Below are positions 22,142 to 33,922 of a stretch of DNA of 64,000 nt, one piece after another. Within the stretch, counting starts at the first letter, position 1, and each line of letters starts with the position of its first letter. The translations under genes and the position numbers were made by a program. The notes beneath the pieces are model-generated. The model was not told the DNA's origin, made no database searches, and saw only the letters and a list, made by a program, of their open reading frames with translations. Source of the stretch: Skeletonema tropicum (taxonomy: Eukaryota > Bacillariophyta > Thalassiosirophyceae > Thalassiosirales > Thalassiosiraceae); NCBI GenBank assembly GCA_037178625.1, contig CM074149.1:868001-932000 (forward strand), in the 5' to 3' direction.

Positions 22142-22579
22142 TTGCGAAAGAGAGTTATGAAGGAGTTTGAGGAGTTTGACACTCAAGCTCAAGCCAATGG
22201 CTGGTTTGAATCCTTTGCAGATCCCCTTCCGCAAATTCCATCTTTGGAGGAACTGCAAAAAAACAAAGATGTGGTAAAGTATGTGGAAACAACCGGTGCT
22301 ATTTGTGGACGCTTTGGATGGTTTGAGTGTTATGCAGGGACGTCTGACTTCTATCGCTTGGTTGCTAAGCCTCTGTTGTCTATGGGAACTGTAGGATCCA
22401 TGGATTGTGAATGTAGGGCCAAACCTTTGAAGAACACCATTCTTACGAAGGATCGAAATAGGATGTTGGAGTTGGATCCAACTGGTGTTGCACTTCTTCG
22501 AGGATACGAGAACCTTCGTCATATCATGCATGCGAAGAAGGTGCTTGGAAAGAGGATTGCAGACTCCCTTAACCCTTAA
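22142..22579 (+). pseudogene. hAT-like transposase C-terminal relic (tentative)
   Basis: 145 codons. The stretch around FYRLVAKPLLSMGT...LTKDRNRM...LLRGYENLRH resembles the hAT dimerisation region (a 'LAKxLLSxP...ERxFS...RNRL...LxxxxNLR' pattern), though the usual ER-FS part is replaced by MDCECRAKPLK. The preceding 80 bp continue in another frame (VRKMVEWYVPLDDEVL), so the gene is broken. The hAT assignment is from pattern memory and is weak. Confidence 0.4.
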
Positions 22580-22910
22580 CTAGACTCAATAACAAGAATG
22601 GTGGACAGGGGTGCGTGCGAATAAGTAGTGAGGAAAATAAGCTAGTGACATTTGAAACTGAAATTCCATGAAATTCCTTGACATTTCACCCGCAACTTCC
22701 AAGAATTTAAAAAGGGGAAATTCAACCCTGCCCCCGCAGCACACAGACAGACCGTTGCCCCTCGGGCCCGTGGGAATGAGACAGCTGTCTTCAGCTGTTC
22801 ACGTTCCATTGGACTGTCCATCACCACAAGTTACATACATACTTTATTGACACTAGCCTCGCTGGCGCTCGTGCTAGAGCCCGCTGCGCGGGTTAAAGCA
22901 CCAAAATATG

Positions 22911-23000
22911 TAACAGAAATTTTAAAGTACGTCTGGTGCGTGGGCCCTCAAGAGGCGACATTATCTACACTATGTAAGTGATAACGAACATGTGCTGCAG
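22911..23000 (+). repeat. Dispersed repeat, copy 1
   Basis: About 85-90 bp matching 29561-29642 (from TAACAGAAAT to GTGTGCTGCAG) with a few substitutions and small deletions; same orientation. Confidence 0.8.
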
Positions 23001-23466
23001 AGGAGTTATTTAGATTTAGATAGGTTTCTCTGCTGTACTGCATTGGTACTAAAGTAAAAAACTGATACGTTGTTGCTGCATTCTTGCTGATGCTGATGGT
23101 GATGGCTTTGGCCAGGCCTACCTCCGTCATACCAGAGGTAGGTACTATGTGTTCTAATGCTGAGCTGAGACGAAAATAATAAAATAACCTAATAAATGTT
23201 ACAACTTTACACTATAATCGGGTATAATTGAGCTCAAAATACCCCGTAAAATATATATCATATCAACCAAAATTCCCAAGCCCAGGGCACATAAAAGAAT
23301 GTCAAGCCTGCCTCTATCTCCCCAAACCATTGGTTTGTTGTGGGTAGGGGGGGGCACACCCTTGTGTTTTTGGGAGTCACGAGTTGAGCGCGCCAAGTTT
23401 TTTTTGTCAAACTTTTTGACCATGGCCAAATTTGGCCATCGCCGTTTGGCGCAAGAATTATCACCC

Positions 23467-23601
23467 TTTGGCAGCTTAATCTCTGTTATTACTTGCTTTC
23501 ACGTGCTGAAACTCGATAGGTGCATAGAACGTACCCCTGTCTATGCACCTATCGAGTTTCGTGGTCTCAAGTGCTATCCCGGTTGAGATTAAGCTGCCAA
23601 A
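23467..23601. repeat. Two-stage palindromic hairpin, 135 bp
   Basis: Outer arms TTTGGCAGCTTAATCTC / GAGATTAAGCTGCCAAA (17 bp, perfect) and inner arms GAAACTCGATAGGTGCATAG / CTATGCACCTATCGAGTTTC (20 bp, perfect) around a 13-base loop, with a mismatched segment between. No flanking duplication was found. It may be a short foldback element or a structured RNA. Confidence 0.75.
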
Positions 23602-25412
23602 CCATGCCATTTTTCTGACAAAACTCCGATTTCAACGCATACATCGTCGTCCCGATGCTATTAATAGACAACCGACATGGTTCATACCAAGAATATTCAC
23701 ATCCGTCGATAGTATAGACCTTGGAGGATGCTCTGATGCCTCGGTGGTCACTTCAATTGGTAGCAACGTCCTCGTCGGCGCCATACCAGCCATGTCACGA
23801 TGAGCCGAACCGGCTCAAAATCTCTCAAAATCTAGGTGGAGAATCACAGTATTGGAATGAACAATAAACATACATCAATCAACCTTACAATATACACTTT
23901 ATACGGGTCATTAGCGTCGGATGATAGCTCGGTTTGGTGGATCTAATGAAGTGGGGTCATGATAATCAATTACAACATGCAAAATTTTTGAGACATCAGC
24001 TCAGTTCAGAAAGCTCCTCATGGCATATTATGCATGCTAAGGGCATATCATAACCCAAACAACAGCACCAATCGATGATATTGATCATATTGGATGTTCC
24101 AGTCGATCAGTGTCTGATACAAGCGACGATAACCGCTCAATCATCTCGCTCTACCGGTAGGACAACATATAAATATACAACAAAATCACTGCGCCTTTTT
24201 TCCTTTTATGAAAGTGGAGCTCATTCACAGCATTTAAATATAAACAACACCTTCCAATATAGTCTGACTAGAGCAGGTCATGTTTATATGCTATATGTAA
24301 CAGAACATGATATGATATGTGTAATCTAAGCCTGCCACAGAACATGATTCTCGACTCAACGCATGGAGCCATACGATGCCGATGTAGGATAATACGAGTG
24401 CTGCAAACCCCATTCAACCATACAACACCCTTCTATTAGATACTATCATCGATGTTGCGCAGCAGTTGGGGTTAAATGAGTCGTAAAGTGGACGCTATAT
24501 GCCCAAAACGCTAAAAATCAATAATTTTGATGGCTCAAATTTCACCACACATGAGTATATATTAGATAGAACCAGTAACCCACGGCAATACCATGGTGCG
24601 CAAACGTTGCTACAATATATTTGAAACAATATCATGGTGTGTTGGGGTTTGAAAATGCTGAGGTATTTTAGATATTGCAGAATATGACGCCAAAATTGAG
24701 TTGTCGATGGTCGAGACGATCGGCACCGGTGACACAATATAACTCGGCTGCCTTTGTCACAACCCACCGAAAGAGTGGCCCAAATTCATCTCAAAGGTTA
24801 TTCAAAGGAGGAGATCCACTGGTTAGGTGCTTAACTGTTTGAAAGAGGTCGTGATATCGATTATTCACTATCTGGGCGGAAGTCGAGCTGCTCAAAATAT
24901 CTATTTTTGATATGTGATCGGAAGAAATATAGGTTCAAGCTGCTGATAAAAGCACAAAACGGCCAACCATACCATATAGGATGATGTGAGTGTCTCTATT
25001 GTTGATGGAATTATGTATACTGATGTGTAGGACGTCTATACTGTCAAATCCGCCATGGTGGGCTCATGGTGGGTATGTTGTATGTTGGTTAAAAGAGGGA
25101 TGGTGTTTGGCGATATGTACTAATTCCTATCGTTTCGCTAACCAGATGGCGCCATATTTGACTCGACTCGCCTCAAAATCCAATCCCACGATGGCCAAAA
25201 GTGCTCCTATACGGAGGCTGATATCCACACAAGGCAAAGATATAACACCACCAAACTTTGGGGATTTCTATTGGGGGTATAGACAAAGGTATTTGATCAA
25301 TATTGGATGGAATATAATGGGTTTGAAATTCGAATATCTGGGGTGTGCCCACCCCCTATTGTGGGCGTGCCAACGCGCCCGCTATGGTATCCCGTTTGCC
25401 AACCCACACTCA

Positions 25413-27255
25413 TCACCAAATAAAGCTGTTTCCATCATTGTCATTGAACACATCCATCGCGTTGATGCTGTTAATTTCTGTGAATCTCGAATCGCACGAT
25501 TGCTCTCTACCACGCATTGAGTCGCCCATGTTCATGACCGGAATGTGCATAAGCATAAGCTCTGCTTCAAATTCAAGTTCAATCGGTGGCATGAGCTCCA
25601 TTCCTTCTTCAGCCCTAAATTCTCGATCGCCACCAGTTCCAGTTCCAGTTGAGTTTGCGTCGTTCGAAGCTTCCGTTGAGAATGTGTCCGACAATGACAA
25701 AAAGGACATACCGGAAGCGGAAGCGCAGGAATTTGCATCTCGCATGCGCATGCGTGATGATGAGAGTGACCAAGTCGAGATTGACAGTGTTGACAATGAA
25801 TCGTTTTGCCTTCGGTCAGGCGAGTCTGTGCGAGACCTAGCCCTGGGCGGCATTTTCGACACTAGCGGTGGTGCCTTTGGAGAGACGAGTGTCTCCAATT
25901 CCAATTGTCTTGTCTGTTCTTGTTGTTGAACTGGAACCATTCCATCAGACTTGTCGAGGTCGAGGGCTGCAGCCATATGCGCCGAGGAAACAGCAGACTG
26001 CAATTCCAATTGAGTCGCAACCGAGGTTGGAGCTGGTCTTAGTGCCATCTCACGTGTCATGTTATTTTCCACATGATACAATGATTTTAGCACCTTTAGA
26101 GAATTTTGAAAGTAGTCTTCGCTTGTCATTTCCTTTCCTGCCTTGGCATTCATTTGAATTGGTGGTGGTCGGAGGGGACTCTTACCATTACCATTACTCT
26201 CTTCCTCACTTACATCGTTCCGGATTTGGGCTTGGCCCTCTCTGAGTGCTTGGCTTGTCTTTTCCGTCGCCTTTTTATCTCCAATGTCTGTGTAGATTCC
26301 AGTTTTTTCATCCAGTACTAAAAATCTGCCACCTAGCTTACGTATTGCATTGACAATTCCCTGAAATATTGTGTATAAAATAGGGATAGAAAGAGGAAGC
26401 CATGTCAGTCGAATGTAAAAGTAAATGTGAATAGTAATGTATAGAAGTAGAAGTCGCTGCTGCCTGCTGCCCCAGCAAAAGCCAAAGAGATGGTCCAAAC
26501 TAGGCTAGACTAGGATCATGACATAAGTAGGATGCGAGAGAAATAGAAATAGAAGGTAATACGTACCTTGGATATCTTGATTTTATCTTTTCGTGGACAC
26601 CGGGCATACAATCCCTGAAATGAGGCACAGAAAGTGGAAGTGGAAGAGGAAGTGGAAGAGGAGGAGAGGTGATGTGAGAAATATTTGGGCTTGACTCTCG
26701 GTGATTCGTCTCCATCATTCGATTCATTTCATCTCATCATTCTCTGTCATACTCATGTGAAATGTCGATGCATATCATAATATAAGCAAGACGAGGATAG
26801 ACGATAGACAAACGCAAACAATGAGCTTGTCGTGCGTGCAGCATCACCATCACAGGTCATGACTCCATATACAGTCATGTACATATATAGTCAAACTAAA
26901 ACTTGTATCAATCACACTACCACTATGAATCCATATCTATGTTGAAGACGACGCTGGTCGATATCAATATCACGAAAACGAAAAATAAAAGTGCACAATC
27001 CGCTTGCCGCTTGTGGTCTTTATCCTTATTGTCAAGAATATTCTTTGTCTTTGACTGGTGACTTACCTTGTTGACAAATACGAGGGTTCGATACTTAACG
27101 TTTCCAGAATGAGACTGAACTTTCTGCCCGCGGCCATTGAGAACGTCAAGTGGTGTACACGTGGTGATGGTGATGATGATGGAGGTATCCTTGGTATCAG
27201 TATCATCGGAACAAGCATTATCATTATCATTATCATTATTCTTTTTCTTATTCAT
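25413..27255 (-). CDS. DUF6824 domain protein, copy 2 (complete)
   Basis: Exons 27255-27067 (189 nt), 26614-26567 (48 nt) and 26360-25413 (948 nt), all phase 0, give 394 residues. The DUF6824 domain spans the three exons: DVLNGRGQKVQSHSGN, then GLYARCPRKDKIKISK, then GGRFLVLDEKTGIYTDIGDK and EKTSQALREG. This diatom-rich domain has no proven function. The C-terminal half is low complexity with an acidic end. The start is set at the ATG before NKKKNND because upstream codons lie in a (ACGACA)n tract whose length differs between the two copies and breaks the frame here. This is the more complete of three or four copies in the window. Confidence 0.75.
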
Positions 27256-27315
27256 TGTATTTGTATTGGTATTGTCGTTGGTCGTTGGTCGTTGGTCGTT
27301 GGTCGTTGGTCGTTG

Positions 27316-27346
<31 letters not shown>

Positions 27347-27640
27347 CTGTTGTTATGGTGCTTGTAAATTGCCAAGTCTGATCATCCACATTACTTAGCT
27401 GTTGGCCACACTTTGCTTGGCCTTGGCTTGCTTTTGCTTTTGCTGCTTGGTTAGCAAGAACAAGAAGCTATGAACGTACATAGATTTTGATTGATTGCTT
27501 GCTTCTCTACCAAGACACAGGTACCAGATTGAAAATGAAAAGTTCCACGTCAACTAATTATCTTCCGAGCACCTTGCTTCTCTACCAAAGTTTCAATTTG
27601 TTCGGGACCCCTACTTGAACTTACGTCGAGCAAACGCAAA
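25806..27640. repeat. Segmental duplication, partner of 19474-21340
   Basis: Direct repeat; see the partner. Here the gene continues past 25806 into unique 3' coding sequence, which shows that this copy keeps the ancestral end. Confidence 0.9.
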
Positions 27641-27726
27641 CCTGAATCGTCTTTAAAAGTAATTCGTCACATACTTTGCTTTATTTTTATTGACCTAAGT
27701 ACCTAGGTTTCTGCTTTACTGCACTG

Positions 27727-28320
27727 CACAATTCACCGAGGGCTGTATGTAGAGGTAACGGTTACGGACTCATACATAACATAGATACTAAATCTCATGC
27801 ACCCTTCGTCAGTGTTCCTTGTCCATGCAGTACCTACATATACCTGCACAATTCACCGAAGGCTGTAGTGGTTTGGACTCATATACGTCATGCCCATCAC
27901 AAAACGTCTTGTACTTCAGAATGTCTGTAGGTATCGGGGTAACCCCAGCGAGACCGTGAGCGAGCGCTCCATAGCTATTACAACAGAAATTGAGCGCTCA
28001 CATACATCGCTCACGCTTAACTTGACCAAACTTTCTCAAGTATTTTCTGTCCTGATCCTGACTGCGCATCACCAACACACACATAACATAGATACTTACT
28101 AAAACTAAATCTCATGCAACCTTCGTCAGTGTCAGTGTTCCTTGTCCATGCAGTACCTATACATACCTGCACAATTCACCGAAGGCTTAGTGGTTATGGT
28201 TATGGACTCATACGTCATGCCCATCACAGGCGTCTTCGTAGTTCAGAATGTCTGTAGTTATCTATTAGGAGTTAGTAGTAGGTTACGGGGTAACCCCAGC
28301 GAGACCGTGAGCGCTATATA
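27727..28320 (+). repeat. Irregular direct-repeat array
   Basis: CACAATTCACCGA(A/G)GGCT recurs at about 27727, 27847 and 28170. The longer unit CTTCGTCAGTG...GTCATGCCCATCAC...GGTAACCCCAGCGAGACC occurs twice (about 27800-27965 and 28115-28310). No gene inside. Confidence 0.7.
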
Positions 28321-28624
28321 TACATCGCTCATAGATACAGGTACAGGAGGAATTGATTGCTGGCATGTTTTACTATATTACTATTACTCAGGATTAGGAT
28401 TAGTGTCCGTCCTAGCGAACCATCATCTCAACTCTGCCTGGACGACAAGAACCCAACAAAACACTGCTTGTGCTTGCTCGATCAAGCAAGGCATAAAAAC
28501 ATAGCTTGTGCTTGTTGCACCTACAAACACCGCCCACACCCACACCACTCAGTATTGCTCTTGTCATCCTAAGCCTAAGCAGTTTGAGGTTTGAGGCACT
28601 GGTACATTCTTTGAGGTTGAGGCA

Positions 28625-29095
28625 CTGGCATGTTCCGTTCCATCAAACTAGTCGAAGTCGAGGTCCAGGGCTGCAGCTGCAGCCATATGTGCTGAGGATG
28701 AGGAAGCAGCAGATTGCAACTTCAACTTCAATTGAGTTTGAGTCGCAACCGAGGTTGGAGCTGGCTTAGTGCCATTTCACGTGTCATGTTATTTTTCACG
28801 TGATCGTGATGCATTGGTTTCAACGCCTTTAGAGAATTTCGAGAAAGTATTCTTGGCTTGGTATTTCCTTTTTCCTTCCCTTTCCCCCTTACTAACCTTA
28901 CCATCACTCTCTTCCTCACTTATCCTTATCCTTCTGGAATTGGGCTTGGCCCTCTCTGTCTCTGAGTGCTTGGTTTGTCTTTTCCGTCGTCTTTATCTCC
29001 AACAGCAATAGAGGAGTATCTGTGTAGATTCCAGTTTGTTCATCTAGTACTAAAAATATGCCACCTAGCTTATGTATTGCATCCAATGCGATTTT
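28625..29095 (-). pseudogene. DUF6824 gene, diverged third copy (3' exon only)
   Basis: Clearly related to exon 3 of 25413-27255 (GGIFLVLDEQTGIYTD, EKTNQALRD, NNMTREMAL) but with indels, including an extra stretch inside the domain, and broken frames. On its upstream side it runs directly into an OPR-repeat relic. Confidence 0.75.
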
Positions 29096-29540
29096 GGCCA
29101 TTTTATCAAATAGCTTTGGATGATTGATTCCTGCAGTAGCAGTAGCATATGCCCACACTATGTCATAGTTATGTTGGAAAGATTCTGTGGGTTGAATTAA
29201 TCCAAGCTCTCAGATTGGACGATATAATTTTGGCCACCTTCCCTGATAATTTTGGATGATTGATGCCTGCACTAGCATATGCCCACACTATAATAGACTA
29301 TATTGGAAATGTCTTGTAGATGCGTAAATCGATACCAAGAGGCAACAATTTCATCTCCCATTGCCTCAAACTCAAAAAGGGCATCATGCGCTACATGCGG
29401 TTTGTTCACTGTTGCTTATGCCCAGACCATATTGGAAATGCCTTGCGCAATGAATTCTACATTTACTTCTACTGCCACTACTGCTTTCACCAATGCTGAA
29501 CGATGTCTACAAGCCCAAGCCGCAGAGAAGAGGAATTTCA
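29096..29540 (-). pseudogene. OPR-repeat gene relic fused to the DUF6824 relic
   Basis: Degenerate copies of the 39-residue repeat seen at 35.6-40.3 kb (AYATATAGINHPKLFDKMA near 29100-29155, again near 29250, then a match to the pre-repeat region of 37987-40344). One reading frame crosses the junction: ...INHPKLFDKMAK continues into IALDAIHKLGG of DUF6824. Confidence 0.75.
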
Positions 29541-29560
29541 CAAAAAATGGGAAGTATAAG

Positions 29561-29642
29561 TAACAGAAATTTCAAAGTACGTCTGGTGGGCCCTCAAGAG
29601 GCGACATTATCTATGCTAATTGATAACGAACGTGTGCTGCAG
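29561..29642 (+). repeat. Dispersed repeat, copy 2
   Basis: See 22911-23000. This copy starts just downstream of the OPR relic. Confidence 0.8.
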
Positions 29643-31354
29643 TAGCTCTATTTCCCAGATCGCACCCCAAGCTTTCAAGCAGGCCAGGATTAACAACGTC
29701 AACCTATTCACAGGTCGTTTGCGGTGTCGATTACTCGACTGGGTTGAAAACATTATCTATTCTCACTTGGTTTGGGAAGTAGTCCTGTCACCACCAATAG
29801 AATGACAAGATAAAACGTTCTTCGAACCCTCCACACAGACACAGACGCCAAACACCTCCAAATGTGGGTGTGGGCAATATCAATATCAATATGGCCCCAT
29901 GGCCATGGCGGCATGGGTCCAAGTCCAATGCTCTGCAGACTCCTTTTCTGTGACGACGATTAGATCACTCATCTTCACAGCCAACTGCAACTGGCCTCAA
30001 GCTCAAGCTGCAAAGTTGTAGAGATGTACCTCGACTCCCTCCAAAGCCAAAGCCAAAGTTTGGCCCCACATTGGCAATCATTGGCCCACATGGCATCCTC
30101 TCTCTGGCAAACTCCTCGTGGTCCTCATTTAACAGCTTCCCGGGTAAGTAGTTTTTGGAGGGAATTAGAAGCCCAGCAAAGCTCCATTTTTGAGCTCCGA
30201 AACAGAGATGATGCAGTAGGAGTTTGAAAATGGCGCGACAGGAGAAGGTGGACAAGATGCCTATCTGTGTCATAGGTGGCAGGTACCAGTAGAAAAATGG
30301 ATTTATCCCAGGTAAGAATAGGTATGTACCTGGATTTTTGCGAAAAATTTCCAAGTCGGACCACATTTTAGACGTCCTGCTCAGCTAGCGCAGCGGTAGG
30401 GCCCAACTCAGCACCGCCCAACATAGATAATAGTAGAGGTATGTTAGTAGATACAATTTATGAGCTTGATGGAGGCTGGTACACTAGTAAGTCTTCTAAT
30501 AGGTTGGTCAAAGAAATCTATGAATTTTGGGCCAATCTGAGCTGCCCCGATGACTCTACAGAGCAGCCCCTGGCAGGGCCAGAATCCGAAGATATGGGCA
30601 AAACCTTGAGTCTCAGTTCGGCTAATATAGATATGAAAAGAATTGAGACATCTATCTTGTAGATAGGCCAGTTTTAAAGAGCTTGACTTCAGCTTTCATA
30701 ATCACCGCCAAACGTTGTCTGAAGTCTATATCTCGCCGAGATATGGGACCAGAACGAAGCCTATTGAGCAAATGGTCTCCCATGAGAGACCATACCCGGA
30801 AAGCTGTTAAACCAGTCCACCAGAAATTCTACGGCCACTCCTACACAGCACCCACCCCTAAGATCTATTTCCTCCAACAATTCGGTCCTTGGTCTTGTGC
30901 CTGCACCAAATCGCTTTGCATTTGCATTTCCACATCCGTCGACCGGTCGACCGATTCGTACCCAGACCCAGACCCAGACCCAGACCCAGCAGCAGCAGGC
31001 CCCACAGGCGTCTTCCGGACCGTCGGACCAGCCCAGGTCCCTCCAGGTTTCAGTTCTCCTTTTTCAATACTGACAGAGTGTCTAAAGAGTAGCAACTAAA
31101 ATTATCTATCTATCTATCTAGGTACATACGATACTTGCTCTAGAGAGCTGGATTAATTTTGTATTCAATTCCTTAGTGAAAAATGATGTGTCGTTACGAC
31201 AAGTTCGCAAAAGAAATCTTGGCAGAGAGACTCAGATGCCCGTCTCATCAAAGATATGGCGGGATCCATCGTCGACCATTCAATTTTAAAATTTTTGCAC
31301 CATGACCATGGCGTCGTCAAAACACATGTAATAAACTACTTAAGTGTACGAATC
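29643..31354. other. Intergenic, no gene recognised
   Basis: Several short frames (for example 30441-30662 +) without recognisable motifs. It contains (CAGACC)n near 30960 and (TATC)n near 31105. AGACTCAGATGCCCGTCTCA...GGCGGGATCC near 31230 also occurs, slightly altered, near 46625. Confidence 0.5.
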
Positions 31355-33343
31355 ATGACAACCTCCTCACCCCAACAACAGGCGCCGCCCTCTCCAATTA
31401 TCGAAGACCTCGAATGGGAAGAATGGGATTCCACCGGAGGCCTCTCCTTCACTCACCACTGCCTCGCCGGTTCCTTCGCCGGTGTCGCCGAGCATACATT
31501 ATTGTATCCCTTAGATACCGTCAAGACTTGTTGGCAGAGTCAAGTATTGCACCGTGCTGCCGGTGGTGGTAATAATATAGCAACGGGATGTGATCCGTGC
31601 AGTGTCCATCAAACGGTCAATAAATTGGCGCACAACAATTCGCAGCCATCTGCGGCGGCGGCGGCGGCATTGCAATCTTCAACAGGAGTTACCAATAGCT
31701 CTTCCAATAAAGCAACAACAACAGCGGTTGTGTCGTCGCAGCAGCAACAACATCAAAGTATCTGGTCGACAATGAAACATCTCATGAGGCATGGATCACA
31801 TCATCATCATCATGCTCCTACTTCGGGACGACCAGCAGCGAATGTTTCACATCATGCACACGTGACTACATTGTCCGAAGCATCCTCTAGCAGCATGGCG
31901 GCGGCGACTACTACTCAAAATCATCATCTTGCTCCCAATGTAGTCGATTTGACCAATACTAATAATTCAAAATTGACAACAACGACTGCTGGAAATGAAC
32001 GTGGTGGTGGTGGTGGCGGTAAAAAACAACATCGACCATGGAGCAAATCAGCGAGAATTGGACGTGGTGCGACATTTCATGATATTGCTCCATCATTACA
32101 GCCTAGTTTGTACCACAGCAGCAGTAGCAGTAGCAGTAGCGTTGGTGGTGCTGATACAACTACTTCAGCTGCCATTGTGAACAACAACAGCAACAGACAC
32201 AATCACACCGGCTTCAAACGTCTATGGAGAGGAGTACAAACCATGTTCGTGGGGTGTATTCCTGCACATGCATTATACTTTTCGAGTTATGAGGGTATCA
32301 AGAGTATTTGTTTGGATCACAACCACAAAATTAACAGCAACAATAGTACAAATGATGGTGGTGGCAATAATGGCGAAACAACAACGAGTCAACAACATCA
32401 TGTAGGAATTGACACACTGTCTCCAATGCAAGCCATGGTGGCGGGAGGGGTGGCAACATTATTACATGATTTTATAATGACACCGATGGATACGATGAAG
32501 CAACGGATGCAACTTGGTCATTATTATAATTTACGAGATGCATTTTGTAGTATTGTTTGGGGGGATCGACAAGTTGCTACGAATACAATTCAAGAGGGAG
32601 TAGGAGTACGAATGGGTGGTGAGGGATGGAAGGGGCTGTATCGATCTTTTCCCATTACAGTCATGACGAATGTTCCGTATGGTATGATCATGATGACTAC
32701 CAATGAATGGCTGCGTGCTGTACTTGAAGATGGAATTTATGGATTTCACGAACATCATCATCATCATGGGGATGAGAAGCCATTTCACTTTGTTACTATA
32801 TTATTGTCGGGCATGGGAGCGGGGACGGTAGCATCGGCACTTACGGCACCGTTGGATAGGGTCAAGACACGATTGCAAACGCAGAGGATGGGGATGATGA
32901 TTCCTTCTGTGGTGGAGGGGGGAGGAGGAGTAGGAGGTGCAGGAGGGGGTGGTGCAGTTATCATGGAGGAGAGAGCGTTGGCTGCGGCGATGGGGGAGCG
33001 GAAAGTATGTCCCAAGATGGCTGTGCAGGATGTCAAGAGCGCATTGTTCCCGTCAGCAATGTCTTCTTCACCAACGGTCACATCATCATCATCTTCTTCA
33101 ATGATTGGAGTACCGTCATCATCATCAATTCCACGTCCAACACCGTCATTGGCACAATCATCTCCCTTCACCAAAACGTATTATACCACACCGATAGAAG
33201 CATTCCAATCAATCCTACAAGAGGAGGGACCTCGAGGATTATTTCGAGGAGCTTTGCCTCGTGTGGCATTGCATGCCCCGAGTGTGGCAATTTCATGGAC
33301 GGCGTATGAGATGGCCAAAGGTTGGTTGCTTTGGTTGCAATAG
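31355..33343 (+). CDS. Mitochondrial carrier (SLC25 family), mitoferrin-like
   Basis: 662 residues, about twice the usual 300, because of low-complexity insertions. Three carrier signatures are present: YPLDTVKT, TPMDTMKQ and APLDRVKT, each after a hydrophobic GxxAG-type helix, plus HALYFSSYEGIK and PYGMIMMTTNEW. AGSFAGVAEHTLLYP and this spacing are closest to mitoferrin/MRS3-4, which import iron into the mitochondrial matrix; the substrate is inferred. The insertions lie between helices 1 and 2 and before the third-repeat C-terminal half, and include His runs (SHHHHHA, EHHHHHGD). Start set at MTTSSPQQQ; an in-frame ATG 33 codons upstream begins in AT-rich, non-protein-like sequence. Confidence 0.82.
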   Translation: MTTSSPQQQAPPSPIIEDLEWEEWDSTGGLSFTHHCLAGSFAGVAEHTLLYPLDTVKTCWQSQVLHRAAGGGNNIATGCDPCSVHQTVNKLAHNNSQPSAAAAAALQSSTGVTNSSSNKATTTAVVSSQQQQHQSIWSTMKHLMRHGSHHHHHAPTSGRPAANVSHHAHVTTLSEASSSSMAAATTTQNHHLAPNVVDLTNTNNSKLTTTTAGNERGGGGGGKKQHRPWSKSARIGRGATFHDIAPSLQPSLYHSSSSSSSSVGGADTTTSAAIVNNNSNRHNHTGFKRLWRGVQTMFVGCIPAHALYFSSYEGIKSICLDHNHKINSNNSTNDGGGNNGETTTSQQHHVGIDTLSPMQAMVAGGVATLLHDFIMTPMDTMKQRMQLGHYYNLRDAFCSIVWGDRQVATNTIQEGVGVRMGGEGWKGLYRSFPITVMTNVPYGMIMMTTNEWLRAVLEDGIYGFHEHHHHHGDEKPFHFVTILLSGMGAGTVASALTAPLDRVKTRLQTQRMGMMIPSVVEGGGGVGGAGGGGAVIMEERALAAAMGERKVCPKMAVQDVKSALFPSAMSSSPTVTSSSSSSMIGVPSSSSIPRPTPSLAQSSPFTKTYYTTPIEAFQSILQEEGPRGLFRGALPRVALHAPSVAISWTAYEMAKGWLLWLQ

Positions 33344-33789
33344 GAGGAATATCTCGAGAGTATGGCTGTGTTCCTACAGTATATTCGTACTTATTACTTA
33401 CGAGAGAGTAGATGGAGAATCGATAGGATAGGTGATGAGGTTAACCATCTAATAGTCGACTGAACTTATTATTATCTGTCTGGTAGAGTAGATATGCGCA
33501 AGGTGCTCGGTATCGGGTAGATAAGTAATAGAGTTCCTATGAAACTTAGTATTGTCTGGCAGAGAGAAGCATCATCACCATGCCCAGCACTGCTCCGCTA
33601 GCGCTTGTACAGCTCCGATACCAAGCTAAGTAGCAGCAAGCCAAGCCTTAAGTTGTTGTTGTTGCTTGTGTGTGGATGATCAACTTGAACTTGGACTTGG
33701 CAAGAGACAGATAACAACAACAACAACAACAGTTACAGTTGACAACAATATTTGACAACAACACATCAACCATCAACAATACCAACACA
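33344..33789. other. Intergenic, no gene seen
   Basis: Holds an (AACA)n stretch near 33715; otherwise unremarkable. Confidence 0.5.
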
Positions 33790-33922
33790 ATGGATAATGA
33801 TAATGCTTCTTCCAACGCCTCCATCATCATAATCACCCCGTGATCAATGGCCGTGGGCAAAAAGTTCAGTCTCATCCTGGAAATGTTAAATATCGAACAT
33901 TTCTTGTATTTTTGTCAACAAG
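33790..33922 (+). pseudogene. DUF6824 first-exon relic
   Basis: INGRGQKVQSHPGNVKYRT matches exon 1 of the DUF6824 genes and ends at the same splice position (CAACAAG then GTTAGT). The frame is broken by a TGA before the domain and by extra T residues in CTTGTATTTTTGTC. No exon 2 or 3 follows. It lies on the opposite strand from the other copies. Confidence 0.75.

Larger units (their letters stand above)
22580..25412. other. 2.8-kb gene-poor stretch
   Basis: No supportable gene. It contains a short dispersed repeat at 22911-23000, a palindromic hairpin at 23467-23601, and AT-rich sequence after that. 25345-25400 loosely resembles the GTGGGC-rich end of the MITE at 41778-41991, but too weakly to call. 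Confidence 0.5.
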
